Assembly (NCBI GenBank): GCA_024653485.1
Contig: JANLFY010000001.1
Span: 102,160-166,159 of the forward strand
Direction: 5' to 3'
From: Bacillota bacterium
Lineage (GTDB): Bacteria > Bacillota > SHA-98 > UBA4971
Length of the DNA: 64,000 nt
In this document: positions 26,768 to 35,607 of the stretch, one piece after another
How positions within the stretch are numbered: the stretch's first letter is position 1
Layout of the letters: the number at the start of each line of letters is the position of its first letter
Made by a program: the position numbers and the translations under genes
Notes under the pieces: generated by a model
The model's input: only the letters and a program-made list of their open reading frames with translations
What the model was told of the DNA's origin: nothing
Database searches by the model: none

Positions 26768-27832
26768 CTACCAGGTGTCGCGAGCAAGTCTCGTGGTAAT
26801 GCTCCGCTTCATGCTTCCATCTTTGGACACAGCTTCGATGGGAACGACTTGCTGTCCGTCGGGCAGCTGGAACCTGGCGGAGAACGTGCCATCGGGACGG
26901 AGTCTCACGGGAACGCCTTGGATCGTAACGGTGGACCCGGGTTCAGTGGCGCCGTGCACGATCACCTCGACGGAGGCGTTCAGCCAGAAAGCCTTTCTTT
27001 CCGGGGCCGACACTCCTACTCCCGGGCTGGATATGCCCGCGACGAAACCCGACCCCATCTCGAGCGCCATGTGTTCCAGGCGCGCGGTGATCATTTCGGG
27101 AGACGAAGGCAGCCGCCCTGGGTGCGGGTAGTACCGTTCCACCGCTGAGATGGTCATCCACTCTTCGTCTATGATCTCAGACGGGCCCGCGCGAGGTGTG
27201 CGAACGACGTTGGATCTGGAAAGGAGCACGAACCGACCACCGGGACCGATGAGGCCTAGCTCGGCACAGTAGGATCTGTTCGGTCGATCCACGTTGATGT
27301 ACCAGTTGTTGGCGCCGCAGCTGACGTCGATGTCGAACGTGCGGTGGGCGTTGGTTCCGTCGAACTCCACGTCTGTCACGTCGTGCACGCGAAGGGTCTT
27401 TCTGGCGACAAGCCACCCATCCGGTCCCAAGGCCGCCGTGACGGTCTCCGACACGTCATGGGCGATTTCCCAGTAAGCGTGGAGCCAGAACGGGTCGCGC
27501 ACCATCAGGACGAGCCTCGTAGAGCCGTATCCTTGTGGGAGCTCCGGCTCTGTCTGCGTTTGGGCCGTGTACATGGGGTGCGTGGCGGCGTGGGCGATAT
27601 CCTCGGCGACTTTGAGCTCTTGCGTCTCCACAATGCGAAGCTCTGACACGCTCTCCGGGAGGCGCACCTCCTCGACGCCGCCGAGAACAGCAGACTTCCC
27701 GCCCTTCTCCTCGTAAAGGACAGATTGGCTCACGTTCCCGTCCGATGATGCCGATGATCTAGTTTCGTCAACTATCGCCGCCACCCCGGCTACCTCCCGG
27801 AATTCATTGCGTCGCACGGCCTTGTCAAGCAA
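26768..27832 (-). CDS. DUF4912 domain protein linked to GH57 enzymes
   Basis: The product is 354 residues. The centre holds the DUF4912 pattern: RLVLMVRDPFWLHAYWEI, then RVHDVTDVEFDGTNAH, SCGANNWYINVDRPNRSYCAELGLIGPGGRFVLLSRSNVV. An Ig-like C-terminal section follows (VSAPERKAFWLNASVEVIVHGATEPGSTVTIQGVPV). The N-terminal 95 residues look disordered. Its biochemical role is unknown; it recurs beside GH57 glucan enzymes, suggesting a glucan-binding or regulatory partner. The frame opens at TTG 27832. The nearest Shine-Dalgarno-like sequence (GGTGGAG) sits in the loop of a 7-bp hairpin 16 bases upstream, so the start is uncertain. Confidence 0.78.
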   Translation of the reverse strand: MLDKAVRRNEFREVAGVAAIVDETRSSASSDGNVSQSVLYEEKGGKSAVLGGVEEVRLPESVSELRIVETQELKVAEDIAHAATHPMYTAQTQTEPELPQGYGSTRLVLMVRDPFWLHAYWEIAHDVSETVTAALGPDGWLVARKTLRVHDVTDVEFDGTNAHRTFDIDVSCGANNWYINVDRPNRSYCAELGLIGPGGRFVLLSRSNVVRTPRAGPSEIIDEEWMTISAVERYYPHPGRLPSSPEMITARLEHMALEMGSGFVAGISSPGVGVSAPERKAFWLNASVEVIVHGATEPGSTVTIQGVPVRLRPDGTFSARFQLPDGQQVVPIEAVSKDGSMKRSITTRLARDTW

Positions 27833-27841
27833 TGAGCGTCA

Positions 27842-27861
27842 AGATACGCTCCACCGTATCT
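27842..27861 (-). promoter_or_regulatory. Hairpin presenting a Shine-Dalgarno-like loop upstream of the DUF4912 gene
   Basis: AGATACG (27842-27848) and CGTATCT (27855-27861) are perfect complements around a 6-base loop. In the minus-strand transcript the loop reads GTGGAG, a Shine-Dalgarno-like sequence, and the TTG start lies 9 bases past the stem. This could tune translation, or be chance. The rest of the roughly 270-base divergent gap up to the next GH57 gene shows no gene and no clear -35/-10 pair. Confidence 0.35.
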
Positions 27862-28129
27862 CTGTAATAATATCCCTTGCGTCCTAGCTGTTTATTCGAG
27901 AGCCGCTGTGTGGATTTGCCAGAAACGGCAACGAGTGCAGACCTGCCTCTTTCCGCCGCTCGCACTACGCCGCGATGCGTCGCCGCCTCTCTTCGTGTTG
28001 ACGCCACATCACCATGTATTGCGCTGCACCTGGCCAAGCCTTACCAGGTTTCCAGGCTTCTCCGCGCTCGAGAATATCGTGCTGCTCGCAAGGCCAAACT
28101 ATGTGAAGCGCAAGAGAGGAGGGGCCATC

Positions 28130-29845
28130 GTGTCGACGGGCACGTTCGTGTTCGTTCTCCACAGCCACTTGCCGTACTGCAGGAAGGCAGGCGTCTGGCC
28201 GTTCGGCGAGGAGTGGGTCTTCGAAGCGATGGCGGAGACGTACATTCCGCTTCTTGACATCATATCGGATCTCGTGGAAAGCGGCATCCCCGCCAAACTG
28301 ACCGTCGGTCTTACACCGGTGTTGCTCGATCAGCTCAAAGACCCGTACATGCTCTTTCGCTTCGATGAGTACGTGGAGACGAAGATTGCCGCGGCGGAAG
28401 GAGACATCTCACGGTTCGAAGCGGAAAGCGAGGGACGGCTCCGCAATCTCGCGGAGTTCTATCGCGACAGATATGAGCGCGTGCGGACCAGCTTCCATGA
28501 GAGGTACGGGCGTGACCTCATCTCCGCTTTCCGTTCCCTTCAGGACGGCGGTCACATCGAGCTCATCGCGGGCGCCGCGACCCATGCTTACCTGCCTCTC
28601 TTGGCCAGGGAATCGTCGATATACGCCCAGGTGAAGGTGGGCTGTGACACTTACGAGCGTTGCTTCGGGAGAAGGCCTCTGGGCATGTGGCTGCCCGAGT
28701 GCGGGTACCGTCCCCGCGACTCATCCGTCGCTCGACCCGGAGCCGCCTTCGGGGGCGCGGGCGTCGACGGAGTGCTGTCGACTTTGGGGATAAAGCACTT
28801 CTTCGTGGATTCCCACGCCATCCAAGGCGGGGCGTCCGCCGGCATGTACGGAGCGAGGTATGCTCGACAACAACCCAAGCCCAGGTACATTCCAGCCAGA
28901 CCAGGGTTCACCACGTACCTGCCGTACTCAGTATCCGGCAGCGGCCTCCTCGTCCTCGGGCGGAACGAGAGAACCGCCCTCCAGGTGTGGTCATCCGAAT
29001 GGGGTTACCCTGGTGATGGAAACTACAGGGAGTTTCACAAGCGGGACTCCATTTCCGGGTTTCGTTACTGGAAGGTCACGAGTAGGTTGGTGGATCTGGG
29101 CTCCAAGGAAATCTACGAGCCACAAGCCGCTCTGGGTCGGGCGAAAGACCACGCGGAACACTTCGTCGCCCTCGTGGAGAGGCTCCTCGAAGGGTTCCAC
29201 AGGGAGACGGGGAAGCGCGGCGTCATCGTCGCCCCCTTTGACGTCGAGCTCTTCGGCCACTGGTGGATGGAGGGGCTGGATTGGCTGAGATGGGTTCTCG
29301 AAGGTCTCGCACGCAGCGAGAGCGTGGAGCTTGCGACAGCTGCCGGGTACTTGGAGAACCACAGGCCCGCAGGCGAGATCGACCTGGTGGAAAGCTCCTG
29401 GGGGATGGGAGGCGGGCACTACATCTGGGACAACGAGGCCACAGGCTGGATGTGGGAAGAGATCCACTCTGCGGAGGAGGAGATGGAAAGGATCTCGGCC
29501 ACGATCGGGGACGCGGTGGGTCGCCCGGACCTCGGCGAGCTACGAGTCCCGGAAGCCCCAGACCTTACGGGACGGCTGGTCCGCCAGGCGGCGCGCGAGG
29601 CGCTGCTCCTTCAGAGCAGCGACTGGCCGTTCCTGGTGACGACAGAGCAAGCTGCCGACTACGCCTCACGGCGGTTCCTCGAGCACAAGTGCAGGTTCGT
29701 CCGGCTCCTCGAGGCCCTCGAGCGGCGGAGCCAAGCGCTTGAGACCGTCCGGTACCTCGAGGAGATCGAGGCCATAGACTCGGTGTTCCCGGATATCGAC
29801 TTGTCGGCTTTCTCCGCAAAGCAGGGATCAGCCTCCCAGCGTTGA
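28130..29845 (+). CDS. Second GH57-family alpha-glucan enzyme (branching-type, DUF1957 region)
   Basis: The product is 571 residues from GTG 28130 behind GAGAGGAGGGGCC; the open frame continues upstream, but that part is not coding-like. It shares the GH57/DUF1957 plan with the gene at 25043-26671: FVLHSHLPYCRK, AGAATHAYLPLL, GMWLPECGYRPR with probable nucleophile E190, and VIVAPFDVELFGHWW with probable acid/base D371. Differences include a longer loop after the ECGY motif and YIWDNEATGWMWEEI instead of the YKGYNEVWLEGSNDWIYRH form. Two paralogues of one enzyme class in a single cluster suggest divided substrates or a branching plus a transferase or hydrolase activity. Confidence 0.85.
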   Translation: MSTGTFVFVLHSHLPYCRKAGVWPFGEEWVFEAMAETYIPLLDIISDLVESGIPAKLTVGLTPVLLDQLKDPYMLFRFDEYVETKIAAAEGDISRFEAESEGRLRNLAEFYRDRYERVRTSFHERYGRDLISAFRSLQDGGHIELIAGAATHAYLPLLARESSIYAQVKVGCDTYERCFGRRPLGMWLPECGYRPRDSSVARPGAAFGGAGVDGVLSTLGIKHFFVDSHAIQGGASAGMYGARYARQQPKPRYIPARPGFTTYLPYSVSGSGLLVLGRNERTALQVWSSEWGYPGDGNYREFHKRDSISGFRYWKVTSRLVDLGSKEIYEPQAALGRAKDHAEHFVALVERLLEGFHRETGKRGVIVAPFDVELFGHWWMEGLDWLRWVLEGLARSESVELATAAGYLENHRPAGEIDLVESSWGMGGGHYIWDNEATGWMWEEIHSAEEEMERISATIGDAVGRPDLGELRVPEAPDLTGRLVRQAAREALLLQSSDWPFLVTTEQAADYASRRFLEHKCRFVRLLEALERRSQALETVRYLEEIEAIDSVFPDIDLSAFSAKQGSASQR

Positions 29846-29916
29846 ATTGCTCATTGCAGCGCACGCTGGTGTGCGCTACGATATTGAGGACGGGAATGAC
29901 CTGGGAGGACCCGGAA

Positions 29917-30663
29917 ATGCGGCTCGTTGCTGACCTCCACACTCACTCCATCGCAAGCGGACACGCTTACAACACCATCGACGAAATGGCCCGAGCGGCC
30001 CGCGAAGCCGGCCTGGAGATGATCGCCGTCACCGACCACGGGCCGAGCATCCCCGGCGGGCCGCATCGATACTACTTCGGCAACCTGAGAGTCATCCCCG
30101 CGACGATCGAAGGAGTGGAGGTCCTCAAGGGTGTCGAAGCGAACATAATAAGCCCCAGCGGCGAGTTGGACCTCCCGGATCGAACCCTACAGAAGTTGGA
30201 ATTCGTGCTGGCCGGGTTTCACGTGGGTACGGGCTATGATGGGGGTACTGTAGAGGAGAATACCCGGGCCATGATTGCCGCCATGGAGAACCCCCATGTG
30301 GATGCCATTGCCCATCCCGGGAATCCCGCCTTCCAGGTGGACGTCGAGGAGGTCGTGAAGGCTGCCAAGCGTCTCGGCAAGCTCTTGGAGATCAACAACT
30401 CGTCTCTCACTATAGTGAGGCTGGACAGCCGGGAGAACTGTCATCGGTTCGCCGAGCTCGCGGGGGCGCTAGGGGTGACCGTGGTCATCGGGAGCGACGC
30501 ACATCATGCCTCGCGGGTCGGAGTGTTCGACGCCGCGGTTGAGCTTGCGGAGAGCGCTGGCCTCACTGAGGACCTCGTGCTCAACACCAGCACGCGGAGG
30601 ATCATGGACTTCCTCCGGTCACGCGGGAAGATCCGGACGGAGCAGGAAAGGCCCGAGGTTTGA
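29917..30663 (+). CDS. PHP-domain phosphoesterase (YcdX-like)
   Basis: The product is 248 residues. PHP metal-binding motifs are visible in order: LVADLHTHSIASGHAYN, IAVTDHGPSIPG, VEANIISPSGELDL, the histidine of VLAGFHVG, AIAHPGNPAF, and the terminal GSDAHHASRVG. This pattern fits the trinuclear-zinc YcdX-type phosphatases rather than histidinol phosphatase. The start ATG 29917 has GGGAGG about 10 bases upstream. The stop overlaps the start of the next gene (TTGA), indicating translational coupling. A second PHP gene of the same type lies at 36407 after nagB. Confidence 0.87.
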   Translation: MRLVADLHTHSIASGHAYNTIDEMARAAREAGLEMIAVTDHGPSIPGGPHRYYFGNLRVIPATIEGVEVLKGVEANIISPSGELDLPDRTLQKLEFVLAGFHVGTGYDGGTVEENTRAMIAAMENPHVDAIAHPGNPAFQVDVEEVVKAAKRLGKLLEINNSSLTIVRLDSRENCHRFAELAGALGVTVVIGSDAHHASRVGVFDAAVELAESAGLTEDLVLNTSTRRIMDFLRSRGKIRTEQERPEV

Positions 30664-32147
30664 CCCGCGCGATGCTGATGAACGGCCCCGGCGTATCGAT
30701 GGACGGAAGATGCACGTGGGTTCGGGGAGGCAGGCGAGACGTGGAAAAGGGAGTTGTGACCCGAAGGCGGCGGCTCGTCCTCGCGTTCGAGGCGTGGTTG
30801 CGCGCCTTCCTTGCTTTCATGGAGGGCACAACGAGGCTGGCCGCGAGATGCGCGGGCGCGAGCCCGGAGCATCGCCGCGCCTGCTCGGCTGCAGCCGTTT
30901 TCGTCGTGGGAGGGGTGGTGTGCCTTTTCATGAGGTCTCAGTCGAACGTGGCATGGATGAAGGATCAAGAAGTGAGGGGCCTGTGGGTGGTCCGCACGAG
31001 CATGGCCACTCGAGGGTCTGTGGAGAAGATGGTGGACCTTGCTTCCAAGCACAACTTCAATGCCCTCTTCGTGCAGGTGAACGGCAGAGGAGAGGCATAT
31101 TACACGAGCAGCCTGGTGCCGAGGGCGCCGCGTGTGCACGAGGGATTCGATCCCCTGGAGTTTTGCATCCAGCGGGCTCACGAGGCCGGTCTCCAGGTGC
31201 ACGCGTGGATCAATGCGTTCACCGTCGGTGAGATCGGCAGGAGGACGTATCCTCCGGGGCACGTGCTTTCCAGGCACCCCGAGTGGGCGCTCGTGGACGA
31301 AGCGGGCGTCTCGACGCTTGACTACACCAAGGACATGGCCGAGGGCGAGCTCGTATCTCCCATGCTCGACCCTGCCATCGAGGGCGTGAAGGAGTACGTT
31401 CACGACGTTTTCATGGAGGTCGTTCGAAACTACGATGTGGACGGGGTCCATTTCGATTACATCAGGTATCCGTCGACGAGGTTTGGATACGGAGACGTTG
31501 CGAGGAGTGCGTTTAGGGACCTTACGGGATTCGACCCCCTCGACCTTACGAGAGGCCAGGAGGCGGTCGAGGACGGGGCGGGGAAGGAACGGGAGACGCA
31601 GCGCGGCGAGCTCATGGCGAAATGGGATGAGTTCCGTCGAGATCAGGTCACCGAGGTCGTCCGGCGTGTCTATGAGGAAGTCAAGCGCGTGAAACCTGGT
31701 GTCGCAGTGTCTTGCGCCGTGTTCCCCGATGCCGCGGATGCAGCATCTAGGAGGCTTCAGGACTGGGATACCTGGCTTTCACGAGGGATCGTTGACTTTC
31801 TGGTTCCGATGGTATATACGTCCAATGGGGACGTATTCACGAGGCACGTGCGCGACGCGGTGGAGGCGGCCGCCCGCGGCAGGGCAAGAGGACGTGTTCT
31901 GGCTGGAGTGGGTGCCTACAACATGCTGGAAGACCCGGAAGGCTGTGTCGAGAAGATCCGCATCGCGAGGCTCCTCAAGGCCGCGGGGGTGGTGCTCTTC
32001 TCGTATGACGCTATCTCCGACAATCCGGGGTACTGGCAGAGCCTTGCCCGCGGTCCGTTCAGGGACAAGGCGCTTGCGCCGGCCCTTGCCCGCCACGTCG
32101 CGGGGGGCGCTTTTAAGGGCGCTGGTGCGAGCTCCAGTGGCCGTTAG
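30660..32147 (+). CDS. GHL10/DUF187 glycoside-hydrolase-like membrane-anchored protein
   Basis: The product is up to 495 residues. An N-terminal membrane segment (ACSAAAVFVVGGVVCLFMR, about 80-100) precedes a (beta/alpha)8 domain of the DUF187/GHL10 type: EVRGLWVVRTSMATRGSVEKMV, FNALFVQVNGRGEAYYTS, AGLQVHAWINAFTVG, VDGVHFDYIRYP, GIVDFLVPMVYTS, and AAGVVLFSYDA. The catalytic domain should face outside. Family members are suspected to act on peptidoglycan or other amino-sugar polymers, which suits the kinases, nagA and nagB downstream. The start TTG 30660 overlaps the previous stop; in-frame GTGs at 30741 and 30756 are alternatives. Confidence 0.82.
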   Translation: MTRAMLMNGPGVSMDGRCTWVRGGRRDVEKGVVTRRRRLVLAFEAWLRAFLAFMEGTTRLAARCAGASPEHRRACSAAAVFVVGGVVCLFMRSQSNVAWMKDQEVRGLWVVRTSMATRGSVEKMVDLASKHNFNALFVQVNGRGEAYYTSSLVPRAPRVHEGFDPLEFCIQRAHEAGLQVHAWINAFTVGEIGRRTYPPGHVLSRHPEWALVDEAGVSTLDYTKDMAEGELVSPMLDPAIEGVKEYVHDVFMEVVRNYDVDGVHFDYIRYPSTRFGYGDVARSAFRDLTGFDPLDLTRGQEAVEDGAGKERETQRGELMAKWDEFRRDQVTEVVRRVYEEVKRVKPGVAVSCAVFPDAADAASRRLQDWDTWLSRGIVDFLVPMVYTSNGDVFTRHVRDAVEAAARGRARGRVLAGVGAYNMLEDPEGCVEKIRIARLLKAAGVVLFSYDAISDNPGYWQSLARGPFRDKALAPALARHVAGGAFKGAGASSSGR

Positions 32148-32212
32148 CAAGGAAAGACGGGACGTGCCAGTGAGGAGGATGAGCCTGGGAGGCCCGGGAG
32201 AGGGGGGAGGCA

Positions 32213-33199
32213 ATGAGCTACGTAGTGGGCGTGGACGCGGGAGGCACGAAAACCCTCGCGCTCGTGAGCGACATGGAGGGACACGCAGTCGGAGCAGGGA
32301 AGGCCGGCCCTGCCAACTTCCAGGCGGTGGGCGTGGATCTCGCCAGGGCTAACGTGAAGAAGGCCATCGATCTTGCGCTCGAGTCAGCCGGCGTCGCGGC
32401 CTGTTGCGTGGAGGCGGCCTTCTTCGGGATGGCGGGAGCCGACCGTCCCGCGGACTTCGCGACAATAGAGCGGTTCTTGGCCAGCGTGAACCCGGCGCCT
32501 CGGATGGGTTTGGAGAATGACGCGACGATAGCGCTCCGGGCTGCTACTGTCGACGGTGTGGGCGTGGTGGCGGTGTGCGGCACCGGCACGAACGTGATCG
32601 GGTTCAATCGAGAAGGCAGGCGCGTGCAGATCGGGGGACTCGGATACATGTTCGGGGACGGCGCGGGCGCGGGCCACATTGGCGTGCTTGCGGTGAGAAT
32701 GGCGACGCGCGGGCGGGATGGCCGCGGCAAGCCCACCATCCTTCATGACATGCTTTGCGAGAAGCTCCACCTACGGAGCCTTGACGATCTCGTGGAGCAG
32801 TTCTACCCTGGATCTGGATCCGGCGACCGGGCGCAGGTGGCGTCCCTCGCCCCTCTCGTGTTCGAAGCCGCACGATGTGGCGACGAGGTGGCCTGCGACA
32901 TTCTGCGGGAGGTGGGGCGAGAGCTCGCAATCGCGATACTCGCCGCGCTCCGCAAGCTGTTCCCGCCGGATGCGTGTGTCAAGGTCGTGCTGTCGGGTGG
33001 GGTCTTCGCAAACGAAGACCCTGCGATGACCGCCACGCTCAAGGCACGTGTCCTCGCGGACTTCCCGGCTACCGAGTTCATCATGCTCAAAGTTCCGCCC
33101 GTGTTGGGCGCGGTGCTCCTGGCTCTAGAACTGGCGGGCGTCGGGACAGACTCTGGAATTCGAGAAACTCTCTGGAAGACGTGGGAGACGACCCTTTGA
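32213..33199 (+). CDS. BadF/BadG-type amino-sugar kinase (N-acetylglucosamine kinase-like), copy 1
   Basis: The product is 328 residues of the ASKHA fold: phosphate-1 VVGVDAGGTKTLALV, AGPANFQAVG, FFGMAGADRP, the second phosphate loop VVAVCGTGTNVIGF, the glycine-rich GGLGYMFGDGAGAGHIG, and the adenosine motif VVLSGGVFAN. These BadF-type kinases include eukaryotic NAGK and clostridial MurK, which phosphorylates N-acetylmuramic acid and GlcNAc. It is followed by a homologous kinase, nagA and nagB, so recovery of cell-wall or chitin amino sugars is likely. The start ATG 32213 follows GAGGGGGGAGG. Confidence 0.86.
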   Translation: MSYVVGVDAGGTKTLALVSDMEGHAVGAGKAGPANFQAVGVDLARANVKKAIDLALESAGVAACCVEAAFFGMAGADRPADFATIERFLASVNPAPRMGLENDATIALRAATVDGVGVVAVCGTGTNVIGFNREGRRVQIGGLGYMFGDGAGAGHIGVLAVRMATRGRDGRGKPTILHDMLCEKLHLRSLDDLVEQFYPGSGSGDRAQVASLAPLVFEAARCGDEVACDILREVGRELAIAILAALRKLFPPDACVKVVLSGGVFANEDPAMTATLKARVLADFPATEFIMLKVPPVLGAVLLALELAGVGTDSGIRETLWKTWETTL

Positions 33200-33276
33200 C
33201 GCCCGAGACTCGAGATAAGTCGCGCGGGCAGTGCATCAAGTCTCAAGAGCCGCCGCCAGGAGCTGGGAGGGGCGAC

Positions 33277-34254
33277 ATGGGGCTGATCATTGGGATAGAC
33301 GCTGGTGGAACCAAGACAGACTGCCTTGTCGGAACAGTCCATGGTGAGGTGCTGGCACGAGCATGGGCCGGTCCCGCGAACTTCCAGGTTTCGGGTCCGG
33401 CGGGTGTGAAACAAGAGGTCCTGGCGGCGATCGGAAGAGCACGAAATCTGCTGCCTGCCGGAGACGAGGCGTTCGACATTGCGTTCCTCGGCATCGCGGG
33501 CGTGGGGAGGCCAGGTGATCTCCAGGAGGTCGCCGGCGTTCTTGATGGGGCCGGCCTTGCGGGCAGGACAGTGGTTGACAATGACGCCGTCATAGCGCTT
33601 GCCGGAGGTACGCTGGGCCAGCCGGGGGTCGTAGTGATCGCCGGCACGGGCTCGATCGCGTTCGGCATGAACTCGCGTGGAGAAAGGGCTCGTTCCGGGG
33701 GGTGGGGCTACCTCCTGGGGGATGAGGGCAGCGCGTATGATATCGGGCGGCAGGCCCTCGCGTCGGTGGTCAGGGCGAGCGATGGGCGGGGAGACCCCAC
33801 GGCGCTCTTCGAGGCAGTGCTGCAGCATCTTAAAGTGGCCTCTCCGGAGGACCTGGTGGAGCTTGCGTACCGCAAGGGCCTGGGGCGAACGGACATAGCT
33901 GGTCTGGCAGTCGTAGTGGCTGAGACTGCCCGCAAGGGCGATCGTGTGGCCCGTCGAATACTTCGCCGGGCGGGAGAGGAGCTCGGTCTCGCAGCTGCGA
34001 GCGTTGTGAAGGCCCTTGGAATGCAAGACGACGCCGTGCTGTGTGTAACCTCGGGAGGCGTCTTCGCAGCGGGGGACGTCGTAAGGAAGGCCCTGGCCAG
34101 GGAGCTCGAGAAGACGGCTCCCGTGTGCGAGGTCGTGGGGGCGAGGTTCCCGCCTGTGGTGGGGGCGTATCTCCTGGGGATCCAGGAGGCCGGCTTCCGT
34201 ATAACAGGAAAGATCGTCGAGAACATCGAAGACTCGCTCGTGCGCTCATCGTGA
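33277..34254 (+). CDS. BadF/BadG-type amino-sugar kinase, copy 2
   Basis: The product is 325 residues, homologous to the preceding gene: IIGIDAGGTKTDCLV, AGPANFQVSG, IAFLGIAGVGRPGD, VVIAGTGSIAFGM, GGWGYLLGDEGSAYDIGRQAL and CVTSGGVFAAGD. The GDEGSAYDIG form is closer to typical bacterial NagK/BadF kinases than copy 1 (GDGAGAGHIG), so the two may differ in substrate, for example GlcNAc versus MurNAc. The start ATG 33277 follows GGGAGGGGCGAC; the long open frame upstream overlaps copy 1 and is a shadow. Confidence 0.87.
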   Translation: MGLIIGIDAGGTKTDCLVGTVHGEVLARAWAGPANFQVSGPAGVKQEVLAAIGRARNLLPAGDEAFDIAFLGIAGVGRPGDLQEVAGVLDGAGLAGRTVVDNDAVIALAGGTLGQPGVVVIAGTGSIAFGMNSRGERARSGGWGYLLGDEGSAYDIGRQALASVVRASDGRGDPTALFEAVLQHLKVASPEDLVELAYRKGLGRTDIAGLAVVVAETARKGDRVARRILRRAGEELGLAAASVVKALGMQDDAVLCVTSGGVFAAGDVVRKALARELEKTAPVCEVVGARFPPVVGAYLLGIQEAGFRITGKIVENIEDSLVRSS

Positions 34255-34319
34255 GCGCCGGGCGTAAGGATGCCTGGTCGGGCGGCCGGATGGGTGCGCG
34301 ATCGGAGGAGAGAAGACCG

Positions 34320-35486
34320 GTGATCATCAAGAACGCTGACATCCTGACGCCGCGAGGTATAATGGTGTCGGGTTTCGTTGTGACATGCGGCGGTAAGATC
34401 GCGAAAGTCGGGTCGCACGGGGAGTTCCGGGAGTATCCGACGTCTGGACACGAAGTGTTTGACGCGCGCGGTCTCACGCTCGTGCCCGGGTTCGTGGACA
34501 TCCACGTACACGGGGGCGGAGGCCATGACGTGCTTGAGGGAACGTACGAGGCCGTGGCCGCGATGTGCCGCGCCCACGCAGTCCACGGCACGACTTCCTT
34601 GTTACCGACGACCATGGCCGCGCGCCACGAGGATCTGCTTGACGCGGTCCGGGCTGTGGCGGACGCCGCTAGGCGCGGCACCGGGGGTGCCGAAGTCCTG
34701 GGAGTTCACTTGGAAGGGCCGTGGATCAACCCTGAAAGCAGAGGCGCGCAAGCGCTGGAAGCGATCCGGCCGCCTAGCGTCGCGGAGCTCGACAGGCTCA
34801 TAGGGGAGTCGGGCGGGCTCGTGCGGATCACTACTGTCGCGCCCGAGCTCGAAGGCGCGTGTGAGTTCATCGAAGAGGCTGTCGCACGGGGTGTAAGGGT
34901 TTCCCTCGGTCATTCCATGGCGTCGTTCGAGGAAGTCGTGTGTGCGATGAGGTCCGGCGCGACCCACATCACTCACGCTTTCAACGCCATGAGCGGGCTC
35001 CATCACCGCAGACCGGGGATGGTAGGAGCGATGCTCGCGTGCGACGAACTCACCGCCGAAGCTATCTTGGACGGCTTTCACCTGCATCCTGCGGCGGTGG
35101 CCGTCCTTCACAAGTGCAAAGGTGTGGACAAGCTTGCTCTGGTCACGGACGCCACGATGGCGGCATGCATGCAGGAAGGTGAGTACGAGCTCGGCGGGCA
35201 GCGGGTCAGCTTTGCAGACGGCGCCGTGAGACTTCCCGACGGAAACCTGGCCGGAAGCGCCTTGACCCTTGACAGGGCAGTCCGCCGCGCGATGGACGAC
35301 CTGGGCATAACGCTTGCTCAGGCCGTGGCCATGGCGTCACAAGTCCCCGCGAGGGTTGCAGGGGTTTATGATCGCAAGGGCAGTATAGAGAATGGCAAGG
35401 ATGCCGACATGGTCCTCATCGACCGGTCCGGCATGATCGGAGCTACTTTCGTTCGGGGTGTGCTGGTCCACCAGGCTCTAGCGTGA
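34320..35486 (+). CDS. nagA: N-acetylglucosamine-6-phosphate deacetylase
   Basis: The product is 388 residues of the amidohydrolase superfamily, removing acetate from GlcNAc-6-phosphate. Motifs are VPGFVDIHVHGGGGHDVLEG, HGTTSLLPTTM, the metal-binding glutamate in GVHLEGPWINPESRGAQ, LGHSMASFEE, THITHAFNAMSGLHHRRPG, ILDGFHLHP, and the catalytic aspartate in LVTDATMA. GTG 34320 is preferred because GGAGGAG lies 9 bases upstream; ATG 34290 would add ten residues. The gene sits between the sugar kinases and nagB, completing GlcNAc-6-P to fructose-6-P. Confidence 0.94.
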   Translation: MIIKNADILTPRGIMVSGFVVTCGGKIAKVGSHGEFREYPTSGHEVFDARGLTLVPGFVDIHVHGGGGHDVLEGTYEAVAAMCRAHAVHGTTSLLPTTMAARHEDLLDAVRAVADAARRGTGGAEVLGVHLEGPWINPESRGAQALEAIRPPSVAELDRLIGESGGLVRITTVAPELEGACEFIEEAVARGVRVSLGHSMASFEEVVCAMRSGATHITHAFNAMSGLHHRRPGMVGAMLACDELTAEAILDGFHLHPAAVAVLHKCKGVDKLALVTDATMAACMQEGEYELGGQRVSFADGAVRLPDGNLAGSALTLDRAVRRAMDDLGITLAQAVAMASQVPARVAGVYDRKGSIENGKDADMVLIDRSGMIGATFVRGVLVHQALA

Positions 35487-35607
35487 GGGTGTGACATCCC
35501 ACTAACGCGGCTTCTCAGGCGGTTGTGGGTAGTCTTTGTCTGAGATGCGGAGCGCTGAGGATCCGAAGCAATACGTGGGTAGAGAAGGACGCTGGGGGTG
35601 TGAGCAT

